DNA of 64,000 nt from Branchiostoma floridae (Eukaryota > Chordata > Leptocardii > Amphioxiformes > Branchiostomatidae): positions 5,388,890 through 5,452,889 of the forward strand of contig NC_049979.1 of assembly GCF_000003815.2 (NCBI RefSeq), read 5' to 3'. The stretch's first letter is position 1, and each line of letters starts with the position of its first letter. The notes under the pieces are model-generated. The model saw nothing but the letters and a program-made list of their open reading frames with translations. It was not told the origin of the DNA and ran no database searches. The position numbers were made by a program, and so were the translations under genes. Below are positions 63,101 through 64,000 of this stretch, piece by piece.

Positions 63101-64000
63101 CAAAGGACCAAGCTTAGCAGCTTTGTTTATGGGGTCAATAAAAGTTTTTATGGAGGGAAAAAATGACACAAAATGTTGGAACATGTTGGAACAATAACAA
63201 AAACACATAGATGTTTGAAAATTGTTCTAAATAAAGAGATAATGATATCATTACTTTCCCAAATGTTCCAACAAATATAAAAAGGTTCAAACATGTTTAA
63301 ACTTTCATTTTGAAATGTTTGAACAATTTCGAACTTTAGTGACTGAAATGTTCTTTTACTCAAAATAGTTCAAACTTATTACAAATATTATTTCAAAACC
63401 ATCTCGGTGACTTGGAATTGACTCTACTCACCATTCTGCAATTGAAAAGATATTTAAGTTCAAAAGATAAAAACTCAGTATCACAGCAATATAATGGACA
63501 CCTCCTTTATGGCCTTCATGTTCAACTTTTGGTTGGCAAGAAATGTGCTAGCAAACTGGTTTTGACAAGAACTGCCAAATGCAAGAATGACCACATAAAG
63601 GCACTTGAAAACATATTGTCAAATAAACCAACAGTAACTTTTTAGATGTTTAAAACTTTGCAGCAAGTCAAGTCTTCTCTTCCATAAGAATACCAATCTT
63701 CAGAACAATCATACAAAAGAATGGATGAAGCCATTTATCTTCCATGTTCATCAACGGATTTGACCTTTCCAACCTTCTATTCACAAAGCTCTTACTAAAA
63801 TATAGACTTAACTATAGTACAGGATTAGTGTGAAAACCTGCAGTATTAGACTGAGTCTCTGAACACTTACGTGGCCTTTCCCTCTCTGAGGAAGACACAT
63901 GACAGGGTGAAGTGTAAGGTAGCAGACACCACTTTCTTGGTGAGTGGTCGCAGCTTGAGCTTGAGCTCCTGTTGAGTTGGGATTGCACTAGCATATTCCC
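21081..64000 (-). CDS. EHBP1: EHBP1 (EH-domain-binding protein 1), 22 exons, 5' end outside window
   Basis: Endocytic-recycling adaptor that links EHD-family ATPases (through NPF motifs), Rab8/Rab10-type GTPases (through bMERB) and actin/membranes. Seen here: 22 minus-strand exons whose AG/GT borders and phases all agree, joining into 1,249 residues with no stop. Numbering visible residues from 1: end of NT-C2 about 1-40; NPF motifs in exons at 59061, 55803 and 54769 (six in all); calponin-homology domain about 537-640; acidic/basic linker 646-1080; bMERB coiled coil about 1090-1220; terminal CVIQ. This domain order is that of vertebrate EHBP1/EHBP1L1. The lancelet probably has one gene before the vertebrate duplication (inference). 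The start codon and first C2 exons lie beyond 64000. Introns range from about 0.1 to 9 kb and carry most of the window's transposons. Confidence 0.95.
21172..21656. other. EHBP1 intron, no feature besides a repeat fragment
   Basis: About 21190-21300 contains TTTTATTGCAAATTCTTGCC and GGGCTAATTGCAGGTAAC, a dispersed fragment also seen near 15265 and 53960. Confidence 0.5.
21657..21935. mobile_element. hAT-type MITE, CAGTGTTCTAGCC family
   Basis: GTGTTCTAGCCAGC...GCTGGCTAGAACCCTG ends with the family core GAAATCTAGACCCTCTGAAA. The target duplication is blurred (CTTGACAC versus CTTGATAC, slightly displaced). Confidence 0.85.
22300..22590. mobile_element. hAT-type MITE, CAGTGTTCTAGCC family, 3'-truncated
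   Basis: Begins CAGTGTTCTAGCCAGCC. The core and the CAAAATTCCGTCAAAGGATG block are present, but the terminal repeat is missing. It ends about 27 nt from the EHBP1 donor at 22616. Confidence 0.85.
22617..22731 (-). CDS. EHBP1: EHBP1 exon: end of bMERB domain
   Basis: Encodes [20 protein letters not shown] then [17 protein letters not shown]. An in-frame TAA would follow immediately if the exon were read through, but it lies inside a strong GTAAGT donor. Splicing to 21171 restores the conserved tail, so this is not the terminus. A hAT-type MITE ends about 27 nt below the donor. Confidence 0.95.
22878..23165 (+). mobile_element. tRNA-derived SINE, second type
   Basis: Head with CAGTGGTTAGCGGCCCTGCC (A box region) and TTCAATTCCGGCTGTG (B box region); body with ACGGGATATTAAGCCATGGT and CGTAAAGAGCTAGGGG, a layout common in invertebrate tRNA SINEs. 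GT-rich simple repeats (GTGTGTG, TGAGTGTGG) precede it. Confidence 0.65.
23315..23675. mobile_element. hAT-type MITE, CAGGGCTCGAAATAC family
   Basis: Starts CAGGGCTCGAAGTACCACCT and ends with a degraded TATTTCTCGTCCT. Flanks GGACTCTG and GGACTCTA agree at 7 of 8. The interior repeats GTGCAGGTAA several times. Confidence 0.8.
23965..24585. other. Assembly gap (N)
   Basis: 621 unknown bases inside an EHBP1 intron. Confidence 1.
24586..25000. other. EHBP1 intron, unique sequence
   Basis: No transposon ends; moderately GC-rich. No exon recognised. Confidence 0.4.
25000..25535. repeat. Local duplication
   Basis: GATGACACTTCAGTCCCGTA at about 25000 and GATGACACTTCAATCCCGTA at about 25382 start two units that share TTTTAACACAGGACTT-like, TTAGCATACG and CACTTCCT...TGTCACT blocks. 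Confidence 0.75.
25535..25990. promoter_or_regulatory. GC-rich island in EHBP1 intron, candidate regulatory element
   Basis: About 450 bp of GC-rich sequence without repeat signatures or a splice-consistent frame. Such islands recur through the large introns. Regulatory role is inference only. Confidence 0.25.
26040..26345 (+). mobile_element. LINE 3' end (CR1/L2-like), plus strand
   Basis: Inverted counterpart of 10439-10740. Encodes [20 protein letters not shown] and [10 protein letters not shown] before a stop, then TATGTATGTATAT and a CTTCATTCATTCAT tail. The shared 3' terminus suggests independent insertions of one LINE family. Confidence 0.7.
26591..26925. mobile_element. CAGGGTTGGACAAGT-family MITE
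   Basis: CAGGGTTTAACAAGTTTTCC to GGACTTGTCCAACCCTG, with interior ACTTGCCCGATC modules. Flanks GTGTG and GTGCG agree at 4 of 5. Confidence 0.85.
26926..27480. other. EHBP1 intron, no feature recognised
   Basis: AT-rich, no repeat ends seen. Confidence 0.5.
27497..27694 (+). pseudogene. LINE ORF C-terminal remnant
   Basis: Ends [20 protein letters not shown] then [11 protein letters not shown]-stop, matching the TSWQEAKTTAKDRGRW...EALCSRRGKED end of the LINE at 15918. Only the last part is retained; a (GTTT)n tail follows at 27720. Confidence 0.65.
27790..27990. mobile_element. MITE, TAGTCTCTACCAG family, 9-bp TSD
   Basis: Both inverted ends intact. Flanks GACAATAAT and GGCAATAAT agree at 8 of 9. 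Confidence 0.9.
28000..28840. promoter_or_regulatory. GC-rich islands in EHBP1 intron, candidate regulatory DNA
   Basis: About 800 bp free of recognised repeats with blocks such as GGTTAATTAAGGAGCC and TTCCCGCTGACATGGCAACC. No coding signal consistent with splicing. Confidence 0.25.
28841..29019. mobile_element. Foldback MITE, TAATCTCC family, perfect 9-bp TSD
   Basis: TAATCTCCAACCAGATCCTA to TAGGATCTGCTTGGAGATTA; both flanks CACATCCTC. Confidence 0.93.
29060..29151. mobile_element. Hairpin MITE, TAGCCTGG ends, 9-bp TSD
   Basis: A 92-bp foldback: TAGCCTGGATACCAGACCCC pairs with GGGGTCTGGTAGCCAGGCTA at the other end. Flanks GGTGGCTCC and GGTGGTTCC agree at 8 of 9. Confidence 0.9.
29152..30850. 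other. EHBP1 intron; (AATC)n microsatellite
   Basis: No gene. A pure ATCA tetranucleotide run at about 30137-30195 and a (TA)n run at about 29810. AATTGAATT(T)GTCTG(C/T)TGGTCTCAGAG occurs at about 29550 and 29910, a diverged direct repeat. Confidence 0.6.
30850..31255. promoter_or_regulatory. GC-rich island in EHBP1 intron, candidate regulatory element
   Basis: Repeat-free, with several GATA-type cores (CTTTATCTCC, CCTTATCTCC) and CAGCGAGCACCTGTCAGC. Open frames exist on both strands but none joins by splicing. Confidence 0.25.
31300..31591 (-). pseudogene. LINE ORF2 fragment (region before reverse transcriptase)
   Basis: Minus strand reads [20 protein letters not shown] then [23 protein letters not shown]. 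This is the typical RAKW-EEGEKCTKYF...I.KL...DG.VI.D..EI pattern preceding the RT domain of L1/Tx1-like LINEs. A short truncated copy. Confidence 0.7.
31713..31786 (-). CDS. EHBP1: EHBP1 exon: bMERB helix
   Basis: Encodes [20 protein letters not shown] then MALE, aligning with vertebrate KEHDLERRYELLNRELRAML. Acceptor CTCCCTTAG; its first G completes Leu. Donor GTACGT phase 1. Confidence 0.95.
32150..32270. repeat. Penelope-type repeat fragment (AAGCAACTGGATATGATTTT)
   Basis: AAGCAACTGGATATGATTTT twice in direct and once in inverted orientation, forming a small hairpin; related to 39470, 52742 and 53523 but lacking the ribozyme core. Confidence 0.6.
32360..32712. mobile_element. CAGGGTTGGACAAGT-family MITE
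   Basis: CAGGGTTGGACAAGTCCACT to AAAACTTGTCCAACCCTG. Contains a perfect 20-bp palindrome ACTTGCCCGATCGGGCAAGT at 32437-32456. Confidence 0.88.
32715..33011 (+). pseudogene. Coding-like fragment of unknown origin
   Basis: Long open stretches in two plus frames overlap here, one reading [20 protein letters not shown] and [13 protein letters not shown], the other [20 protein letters not shown]. The switch suggests a frameshifted remnant of a coding sequence lying between a MITE and a hAT fragment. I do not recognise the family. Confidence 0.25.
33028..33290. mobile_element. hAT-type MITE fragment, CAGTGTTCTAGCC family
   Basis: Core blocks GAAATCCTGTCGAG, GAAATCTAAGACCCTC and CATTTTGAGGGGCAAATTTT are present; terminal repeats are missing at both ends. 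Confidence 0.75.
33291..34095. other. EHBP1 intron, no feature recognised
   Basis: AT-rich; a short TATAATAC(T/C)TCTCTA duplication near 33615-33660. Confidence 0.5.
34098..34675. mobile_element. Internally deleted mariner element
   Basis: Inverted ends CGAGGGGCGTTCAATAAGTA and TACTTATTGAACGCCCCTCG, each bounded by TA, the Tc1/mariner target. At 578 bp it is under half of a full mariner. Confidence 0.92.
34184..34513 (-). pseudogene. Mariner transposase N-terminus (HTH), internally deleted
   Basis: Reads [40 protein letters not shown] and [20 protein letters not shown], the two helix-turn-helix units of a mariner (HTH_48) transposase. It then jumps to a short tail ([19 protein letters not shown]) resembling the extreme C-terminus. 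The DDD catalytic domain is absent, so it cannot transpose on its own. Confidence 0.9.
35018..35117 (-). CDS. EHBP1: EHBP1 exon: bMERB central helix
   Basis: Encodes [20 protein letters not shown] and [12 protein letters not shown]. The [16 protein letters not shown] core is the most conserved part of bMERB and contacts Rab8-family GTPases in relatives (family knowledge). Acceptor GACCCAG phase 1, donor GTAAGT phase 2. Confidence 0.96.
35118..36040. other. EHBP1 intron, no feature recognised
   Basis: AT-rich, no repeat ends or coding signal. Confidence 0.5.
36040..36900. promoter_or_regulatory. GC-rich island in EHBP1 intron, candidate regulatory element
   Basis: About 860 bp without repeats. 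It has dense AT-rich motif clusters inside GC-rich DNA, including a K50-homeodomain-type GGATTA at 36795-36800 and TTTGGATAATCTGG near 36690. Confidence 0.3.
36901..37850. other. EHBP1 intron; small direct repeat
   Basis: TATTCCTCACAATATCA followed by TAACTTCAGAACCTTTC occurs at about 37650 and 37755, a local duplication of about 100 bp. Otherwise unrecognised. Confidence 0.55.
37850..38310. promoter_or_regulatory. GC-rich island in EHBP1 intron, candidate regulatory element
   Basis: Repeat-free, with TAATCC at 38064-38069 inside GGCGGATAATCCCCGC and a nearby CATACGTAATGG. No spliceable coding frame. Confidence 0.3.
38843..39159. mobile_element. CAGGGTTGGACAAGT-family MITE, perfect 5-bp TSD
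   Basis: CAGGGTTGGACAAGTTTTCT to GGACTTGTCCAACCCTG; both flanks TCTTC. Confidence 0.92.
39470..39625 (-). repeat. Penelope-type terminal sequence with hammerhead motif
   Basis: Plus strand reads GGTTAGACATCCAGGTAATA, ACTCAAGCAACTGGATATGG and GTCAGACGTTTCGGATAG; the minus strand contains a hammerhead core. Related copies at 52742 and 53523. Confidence 0.7.
39553..39586 (-). ncRNA. Hammerhead ribozyme-like motif, intact core
   Basis: Minus strand: CTGACGA, stem II GGATAG/CTATCC (6 bp, loop TGGCTT), GAAAC, GTC. This matches the CUGANGA...GAAA core with the very short stem III described for Penelope-element hammerheads; cleavage would follow GTC. Confidence 0.6.
39984..40397 (+). mobile_element. 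Penelope-like element remnant with about 110-bp inverted repeats
   Basis: Left arm CTTGAACTAGTTTAACTGTA... is mirrored by ...TTACAGTTCAACTAGTTCAAG on the right; the arms agree over about 110 bp, including AATTGGAATCATCACCCAAA. The retroelement ORF tail lies between. Confidence 0.75.
40108..40341 (+). pseudogene. Penelope-like retroelement ORF, C-terminal tail
   Basis: Reads [20 protein letters not shown] then [42 protein letters not shown] is the conserved end of the GIY-YIG endonuclease region in Penelope-like elements. The reverse-transcriptase part is absent. Confidence 0.75.
40500..40690 (+). repeat. Penelope-type terminal fragment with hammerhead motif
   Basis: Contains CACCTGCTGACGTTTCACCTTG and its inverse CATTGAAACATCAGCAAGGTG bracketing a hammerhead-like core. 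CACAACCAGTTATTC and AAAAACTGGTTGAG form an outer inverted pair. Confidence 0.6.
40618..40650 (+). ncRNA. Hammerhead ribozyme-like motif, intact core
   Basis: Plus strand: CTGAGGA, stem II GATGTC/GACATT (6 bp with one G-T pair, loop TGACT), GAAAC, ATC. Confidence 0.55.
40950..41300. promoter_or_regulatory. GC-rich island in EHBP1 intron, candidate regulatory element
   Basis: Repeat-free apart from its 3' edge; contains GGATTA at 41035-41040 in GAGGGGATTAGGAG and CCGCCCCGCCGTAATCTC. Confidence 0.28.
41225..42620. repeat. Cluster of local duplications, about four units
   Basis: AGATACCTTTT(G/A)CC(A/C)C...GAACTTTCTAAAAGCA(T/G)TGGGCTACT and CCCCTATA(C/T)CTCTATCATG(T)AACATTGC recur at about 41330, 41565, 42140 and 42335. 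GACACGCTCCAACCACGTA occurs at 41275 and 41670. The second unit is interrupted by a mariner-like end. Confidence 0.8.
41688..41760. mobile_element. Mariner-like terminal repeat, solo end
   Basis: TACGAGGGGGGATCAATAAG followed by TTCTCGGCCTCACCCAGAAA, typical of another mariner subfamily. No partner end or transposase seen. Confidence 0.55.
42894..43017 (-). CDS. EHBP1: EHBP1 exon: start of bMERB domain
   Basis: Encodes [20 protein letters not shown] then [21 protein letters not shown]. This is the first helix of the bMERB (bivalent Mical/EHBP Rab-binding) domain. Acceptor CCCCACCAG; donor GTAGCG phase 1. Copies of the acceptor region recur in the upstream intron at 43564 and 43733. Confidence 0.94.
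43430..43905. repeat. Tandem units copied from the EHBP1 acceptor region
   Basis: AACATGTCCTGGTG...ACAGAGGTGG(G/C)ACATGA occurs at the true exon border (43010) and again at 43564 and, diverged, at 43733. Units of about 172 bp also share TCAAATGTCTAGT(C/T)C and CTTTCTTGTCACAACTTTTT. Confidence 0.8.
44437..44816. mobile_element. hAT-type MITE, TAGGGGTGG ends, perfect 8-bp TSD
   Basis: TAGGGGTGGTACTGGTAC to CTGGTACCCACCCCTA; both flanks TTTGTGAT. Contains GGGGCTTACAG(A/G)TC(T/C)AAGAAAAG, also present at 40800. Confidence 0.88.
44882..45055. mobile_element. Foldback MITE, TAATCTCC family
   Basis: TAATCTCCAAACAGATCCTA to TAGGATCTGCTTGGAGATTA. Flanks share AACATAGA (8 bp, possibly 9 with the shared A). 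The arms pair over about 60 bp. It sits 22 nt from the EHBP1 donor at 45077. Confidence 0.92.
45078..45290 (-). CDS. EHBP1: EHBP1 exon: [12 protein letters not shown] segment
   Basis: Seventy-one codons, [20 protein letters not shown] to EPQPEPEEQ, containing [16 protein letters not shown] (vertebrate RKTQLQSFSQYIENR). Phase 0 at both ends. The acceptor GATGCCCAG lies in a sequence duplicated in tandem just upstream, so a second copy of the acceptor sits 97 nt away. Donor GTCAGT. Confidence 0.92.
45286..45482. repeat. 97-bp tandem duplication covering an EHBP1 splice acceptor
   Basis: TAATTCTGGGCATC...AAACTTTCTCATGTA(C/G)AAGATATGGACAAAATTTCTGTACATGAAAAA twice in tandem. The first unit starts inside the exon at 45078-45290; the second is intronic. 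Confidence 0.92.
45663..45690. repeat. (ACA)n microsatellite
   Basis: ACAACAACAACAACAACAA run; the rest of 45483-45911 is unrecognised intron. Confidence 0.9.
45912..46245. mobile_element. TTAGGCCRCACCAAT-family element, decayed
   Basis: TAAGGCTACAGCACATTTAT and GTTGCTTCTCAGAT on the left; CGAATCCGAGAAGCAACAAG and TAGGCTTAA on the right. Terminal repeats diverged. Confidence 0.7.
46712..46845 (-). CDS. EHBP1: EHBP1 exon: LKLKKL segment
   Basis: Encodes [20 protein letters not shown] and [24 protein letters not shown]. The DLKLKKL core is shared with vertebrate EHBP1. Acceptor CGTTTAG phase 1, donor GTAAGG phase 0. Confidence 0.93.
46901..47226. mobile_element. hAT-type MITE, CAGTGTTCTAGCC family, perfect 8-bp TSD
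   Basis: Complete ends CAGTGTTCTAGCCAGCC and GGCTAGAACCCTG; both flanks GGTCCCAG. A (GTT)n run at about 47152 lies inside. Confidence 0.95.
47632..48019. mobile_element. MITE, CAGGGTTCTCCCCAGA ends
   Basis: CAGGGTTCTCCCCAGAATTT to TCTGGGGAGAACCCTG; flanks share ATTAAAG (7 bp). Interior repeats AGTATAGTGGAGG. Probably hAT-type. Confidence 0.88.
48095..48398. mobile_element. CAGGGTTGGACAAGT-family MITE, perfect 5-bp TSD
   Basis: CAGGGTTGGACAAGTTTTCC to GGACGTGTCCAACCCTG; both flanks TCTTT. Confidence 0.92.
48595..48666 (-). CDS. EHBP1: EHBP1 exon: short linker
   Basis: Encodes [20 protein letters not shown] then SGE. The acceptor CACTTCCCAG was preferred over TTTTATCAG 12 nt downstream because only it gives phase 1, matching the previous donor without a stop. 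It ends phase 1 at GTACGT. Confidence 0.82.
48911..49242. mobile_element. MITE, CAGTGCTTGAAATA ends, 5-bp TSD
   Basis: CAGTGCTTGAAATATCC to GGGTATTTCAAGCACTG; both flanks CATAT. Interior repeats CAGGTTGCCCA three times. Confidence 0.88.
49243..50463. other. EHBP1 intron, no feature recognised
   Basis: AT-rich; contains diverged hAT-like core text near 50030-50160 (GGGGGTCC, TTCTGAGGGCTAAATTACTG) but no ends. Confidence 0.5.
50464..50611 (-). CDS. EHBP1: EHBP1 exon: second ERAR basic helix
   Basis: Encodes [20 protein letters not shown] followed by [15 protein letters not shown], matching vertebrate [22 protein letters not shown]. Acceptor TTACCCAG phase 0; donor CAG/GTACTA phase 1, chosen because it fits the next exon in frame. 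Confidence 0.94.
50898..50918 (-). CDS. EHBP1: EHBP1 microexon, 21 nt
   Basis: Seven codons, SESPDEE, between acceptor CTTGTTAG and donor GTATGG. Both flanking exons are phase 0 here, so the microexon fits but is not forced. Its acidic content suits the linker. Possibly alternatively spliced. Confidence 0.65.
51244..51375 (-). CDS. EHBP1: EHBP1 exon: first ERAR basic helix
   Basis: Encodes [20 protein letters not shown] then [16 protein letters not shown]. It aligns with the vertebrate LLSRQEELKERARVLLEQARRDA block. Acceptor TTTCTCAG, donor GTAAGC, phase 0 at both ends. Confidence 0.95.
51474..51506 (-). ncRNA. Hammerhead ribozyme-like motif
   Basis: Minus strand: CTGAAGA, then a short stem II (GTGA/TCAC with flanking mismatches), GAAAC, GTT. 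The core is intact; GTT is a permitted but slower cleavage triplet. Confidence 0.45.
51575..51876 (-). mobile_element. tRNA(Ala)-derived SINE, amphioxus type, 12-bp TSD
   Basis: The minus strand starts GCCGGTGCAATGGCCTAGTG, with A box TGGCCTAGTGGG, anticodon loop CTTGCAT (TGC) and B box GAGTTCGATCCC. The body includes ACACACCACTACCAGTGGAC and GATGGGCACC repeats, and the tail is TTAACTTTAACTTAAC. Both flanks TTGTGTAAAAAG. I recall this as the common Branchiostoma SINE. Confidence 0.85.
52010..52069 (-). CDS. EHBP1: EHBP1 exon: 60-nt linker exon
   Basis: Encodes [20 protein letters not shown] between a strong acceptor (ATTTTTCAG) and GTAAGT, both phase 0. A symmetric exon, so skipping it would keep the frame; it is a candidate cassette exon. 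Confidence 0.88.
52174..52704 (-). CDS. EHBP1: EHBP1 exon: long charged/serine-rich linker
   Basis: The largest exon (531 nt, 177 codons), starting [20 protein letters not shown] as in the vertebrate ENSSKSTYKVGNYET region. It continues through Ser/Pro/Glu-rich sequence, a basic patch ([19 protein letters not shown]) and [20 protein letters not shown]. Probably disordered, with many potential phosphorylation sites. Overlapping open frames on the other strand are shadows. Acceptor CCGTAG, donor GTAAGT, both phase 0. Confidence 0.94.
52742..52890 (-). repeat. Penelope-type terminal sequence with mutated hammerhead
   Basis: GGTTAGACATCAGGGTAACA, ATGCAACTGGATATGATTTT and GTCAGACGATTC in order; copy of 39470. 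Its GAGAGGGTTTATATATCCTA tail is inverted relative to the sequence near 53690. Confidence 0.7.
52825..52858 (-). ncRNA. Hammerhead-like motif, core mutated
   Basis: Minus strand: CTGACGA, stem II AACTGC/GTAGTT, then GAATC where GAAAC is expected. The A-to-T change hits an essential core residue, so it is probably dead. Confidence 0.45.
53345..53485 (-). CDS. EHBP1: EHBP1 exon: calponin-homology domain, part 3
   Basis: Encodes [20 protein letters not shown] then [27 protein letters not shown], the C-terminal CH helices. It is nearly the same as vertebrate EHBP1 ([20 protein letters not shown]). Phase 0 at both ends; acceptor CCCTGTAG, donor GTGAGA. Confidence 0.96.
53523..53735 (-). repeat. 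Penelope-type terminal sequence with hammerhead motif
   Basis: GGTTAGACATCCAGGTAATA, CAAGCAACTGGAACTGATTT and GTCAGACGTTTC; then an inverted segment ATATCAATTCACAGCTAGGA matching 52900. Confidence 0.7.
53601..53634 (-). ncRNA. Hammerhead ribozyme-like motif, intact core
   Basis: Minus strand: CTGACGA, stem II AAACAAC/GTTGTTT (7 bp, loop GAAT), GAAAC, GTC. The best-formed of the five. Confidence 0.62.
53873..53921 (-). CDS. EHBP1: EHBP1 exon: calponin-homology domain, part 2 (49 nt)
   Basis: A 49-nt exon encoding [16 protein letters not shown], matching the vertebrate DYKSLNPQDIKENNKK segment between CH helices. Acceptor TTTCTTAG, donor GTAAGT. The first base completes Ile of PNMI. Confidence 0.95.
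54376..54542 (-). CDS. EHBP1: EHBP1 exon: calponin-homology domain, part 1
   Basis: Encodes [20 protein letters not shown] followed by [24 protein letters not shown], the first half of the single CH domain. WCKE, the SWRNGL helix and FCAILHHF are hallmark residues. In EHBP1 this domain connects endosomes to actin. Acceptor CCATCCAG phase 0; donor GTGAGT phase 2. Confidence 0.96.
54600..54680. repeat. Fragment of the TTAGGCCRCACCAAT family
   Basis: GATGTAAGGCCACACCGACTTA resembles the family's left end; no partner end. Confidence 0.35.
54769..55015 (-). CDS. EHBP1: EHBP1 exon: sixth NPF motif and Pro-rich linker
   Basis: The first base completes the Glu codon of ELDE-SNPF; the exon begins [15 protein letters not shown] and continues with [20 protein letters not shown]. 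The junction LDESNPF is identical to vertebrate EHBP1, which validates both splice sites. The proline/lysine-rich part may bind SH3 domains (inference). It ends phase 0 at GTTGGT, a non-optimal donor. Confidence 0.93.
55563..55770. mobile_element. CAGGGCTCGAAATAC-family MITE, 5'-truncated
   Basis: Shares CTATGATGTAGGTGCATGTG and AGAGTGGTGCAGGTAAAATT with 23315 and 62168; ends AAGTATTTTGAGCCCTG. It lies about 30 nt beyond the EHBP1 donor at 55802. Confidence 0.8.
55803..56235 (-). CDS. EHBP1: EHBP1 exon: cluster of four NPF motifs
   Basis: Encodes KNPFAED, LNPFDEP, TNPFDAP and SNPFDES within about 60 residues, then a run of lysines ([16 protein letters not shown]) and [17 protein letters not shown]. 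The NPF-acidic pattern is the EHD1/EHD2 binding signature of EHBP1. VDLSRYLFG matches the conserved PVDMSKYLY block of vertebrates. Acceptor TCTTCACAG; donor GTGAGT in phase 2. Confidence 0.95.
56761..57009 (-). CDS. EHBP1: EHBP1 exon: acidic disordered linker
   Basis: Encodes about 82 residues from [18 protein letters not shown] to [10 protein letters not shown], rich in Asp, Glu, Asn, Ser and Pro. It is low complexity and probably unstructured. Acceptor TTTTTCAG and donor GTATGT are good and phases match on both sides (1 and 1). No NPF motif, though NPL and NIP occur in similar contexts. Confidence 0.85.
57136..57514. mobile_element. TAGCCTRGG-family element, perfect 9-bp TSD
   Basis: TAGCCTAGGTACC...GGATAGCAGTTTGCTCC on the left mirrors GGAGCAAACTACTATCC...GGTACCCAGGCTA on the right; both flanks CTTCTGCCT. 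Same terminal type as the hairpin at 29060. Confidence 0.92.
57811..58180. repeat. 170-bp tandem duplication touching an EHBP1 donor
   Basis: Units start TGTTTCAGGTGAAAACACAG and TGTCTCAGGTGAGAACACTG, 170 bp apart, and share AGAAACAACCATTTCCAA. ACAAATGACCTTCTGACAGT, which spans the exon-intron border at 58166, occurs in both. Confidence 0.88.
58166..58465 (-). CDS. EHBP1: EHBP1 exon: disordered linker
   Basis: About 99 residues beginning [14 protein letters not shown] and ending DRDKLSE, rich in Lys, Glu, Ser and Pro. I recognise no domain and no clear vertebrate counterpart. Acceptor CTGTTACAG fits phase 1. The donor GTCATT is weak, and its sequence is duplicated in the adjoining intron. 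Assigned because both phases fit its neighbours exactly; it could be alternatively spliced. Confidence 0.75.
58567..58876. mobile_element. hAT-type MITE, CAGTGTTCTAGCC family, perfect 8-bp TSD
   Basis: Both flanks ATCTTGTC; ends CAGTGTTCTAGC and GGCTAGAACCCTG. Confidence 0.95.
59061..59281 (-). CDS. EHBP1: EHBP1 exon: conserved post-C2 segment and first NPF motif
   Basis: Acceptor TTTTACAG precedes A-GAT-GAG-GAC, completing the Thr codon of the previous exon. It encodes [20 protein letters not shown] followed by an acidic stretch and EGNPFSEP, the first NPF motif (ligand of EHD EH domains). The DEDMQS-ASLMS block is strongly conserved with vertebrate EHBP1. It ends in phase 1 before GTATGT. 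Confidence 0.94.
59776..59905. mobile_element. Foldback MITE, TAATCTCC family, perfect 9-bp TSD
   Basis: TAATCTCAAAGCACATTCTA to TAGGATCTGCTTGGAGATTA; both flanks CCAGGCTAC. Confidence 0.93.
60174..60488. mobile_element. hAT-type MITE, CAGGGTTGTAGCC variant, perfect 8-bp TSD
   Basis: Both flanks GGAGGTGC; ends CAGGGTTGTAGCCAGCC and GGCTACAACCCTG. Confidence 0.95.
60809..61155. mobile_element. TTAGGCCRCACCAAT-family element, best copy
   Basis: TAAGGCCACACCAATCTTAT and GTTTCTTCTCAGATTTTC on the left mirror GAATCCGAGAAGCAACAAAT and AATTGGTGTGGCCTAA on the right, about 37 bp of inverted repeat. No coding capacity. Confidence 0.85.
61156..61660. other. EHBP1 intron, no feature recognised
   Basis: A short (GCAT)n run near 61297; otherwise unrecognised. 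GTGCGGCACTGTGGG...AGTGCAGTGAGATACCACC flanks the MITE at 61664. Confidence 0.45.
61530..62102. mobile_element. Older foldback element interrupted by the MITE at 61664
   Basis: AGGTGGTATCTCACTGCACT...GCACCGGTGCGGCACTG on the left and CAGTGTCGCACCGGTGCG...AGTGCAGTGAGATACCACCT on the right form terminal inverted repeats of about 45 bp. A nested insertion. Confidence 0.8.
61664..62031. mobile_element. hAT-type MITE, CAGGGTTGTAGCC variant, perfect 8-bp TSD
   Basis: Both flanks CTTAGAAG. It is inserted inside an inverted-repeat sequence: GGTGGTATCTCACTGCACTT at about 61533 and AAGTGCAGTGAGATACCACC at about 62082 are exact inverses. Confidence 0.95.
62168..62507. mobile_element. hAT-type MITE, CAGGGCTCGAAATAC family, perfect 8-bp TSD
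   Basis: CAGGGCTCGAAATACCACCT to AAGTATTTCGAGCCCTA; both flanks CAAGGAGG. Confidence 0.93.
62703..63428. mobile_element. Putative DNA transposon with GTTCNAACA subterminal repeats
   Basis: TAGAGTCGATTCCATATTAC plus CGAGAGGGTGTTT on the left mirrors AAAACCATCTCGGTGACTTG plus GAATTGACTCTA on the right. The interior is packed with GTTCCAACA, TGTTGGAAC, GTTCAAACA and TTCGAACAT words in both orientations. No open frame of note. Confidence 0.65.
63429..63870. other. EHBP1 intron, no feature recognised
   Basis: AT-rich, no repeat ends; runs up to the donor of the NT-C2 exon. Confidence 0.5.
63871..64000 (-). CDS. EHBP1: EHBP1 exon: end of NT-C2 domain (partial at window edge)
   Basis: Reads [20 protein letters not shown], then [23 protein letters not shown]. 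This is the final beta strands of the N-terminal C2 domain, very close to vertebrate EHBP1. The exon ends in phase 2 (codon AC + A) at a GTAAGT donor (complement of 63865-63870). The NT-C2 domain is thought to bind membrane lipid. The remaining N-terminal part must lie above 64000. Confidence 0.93.
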
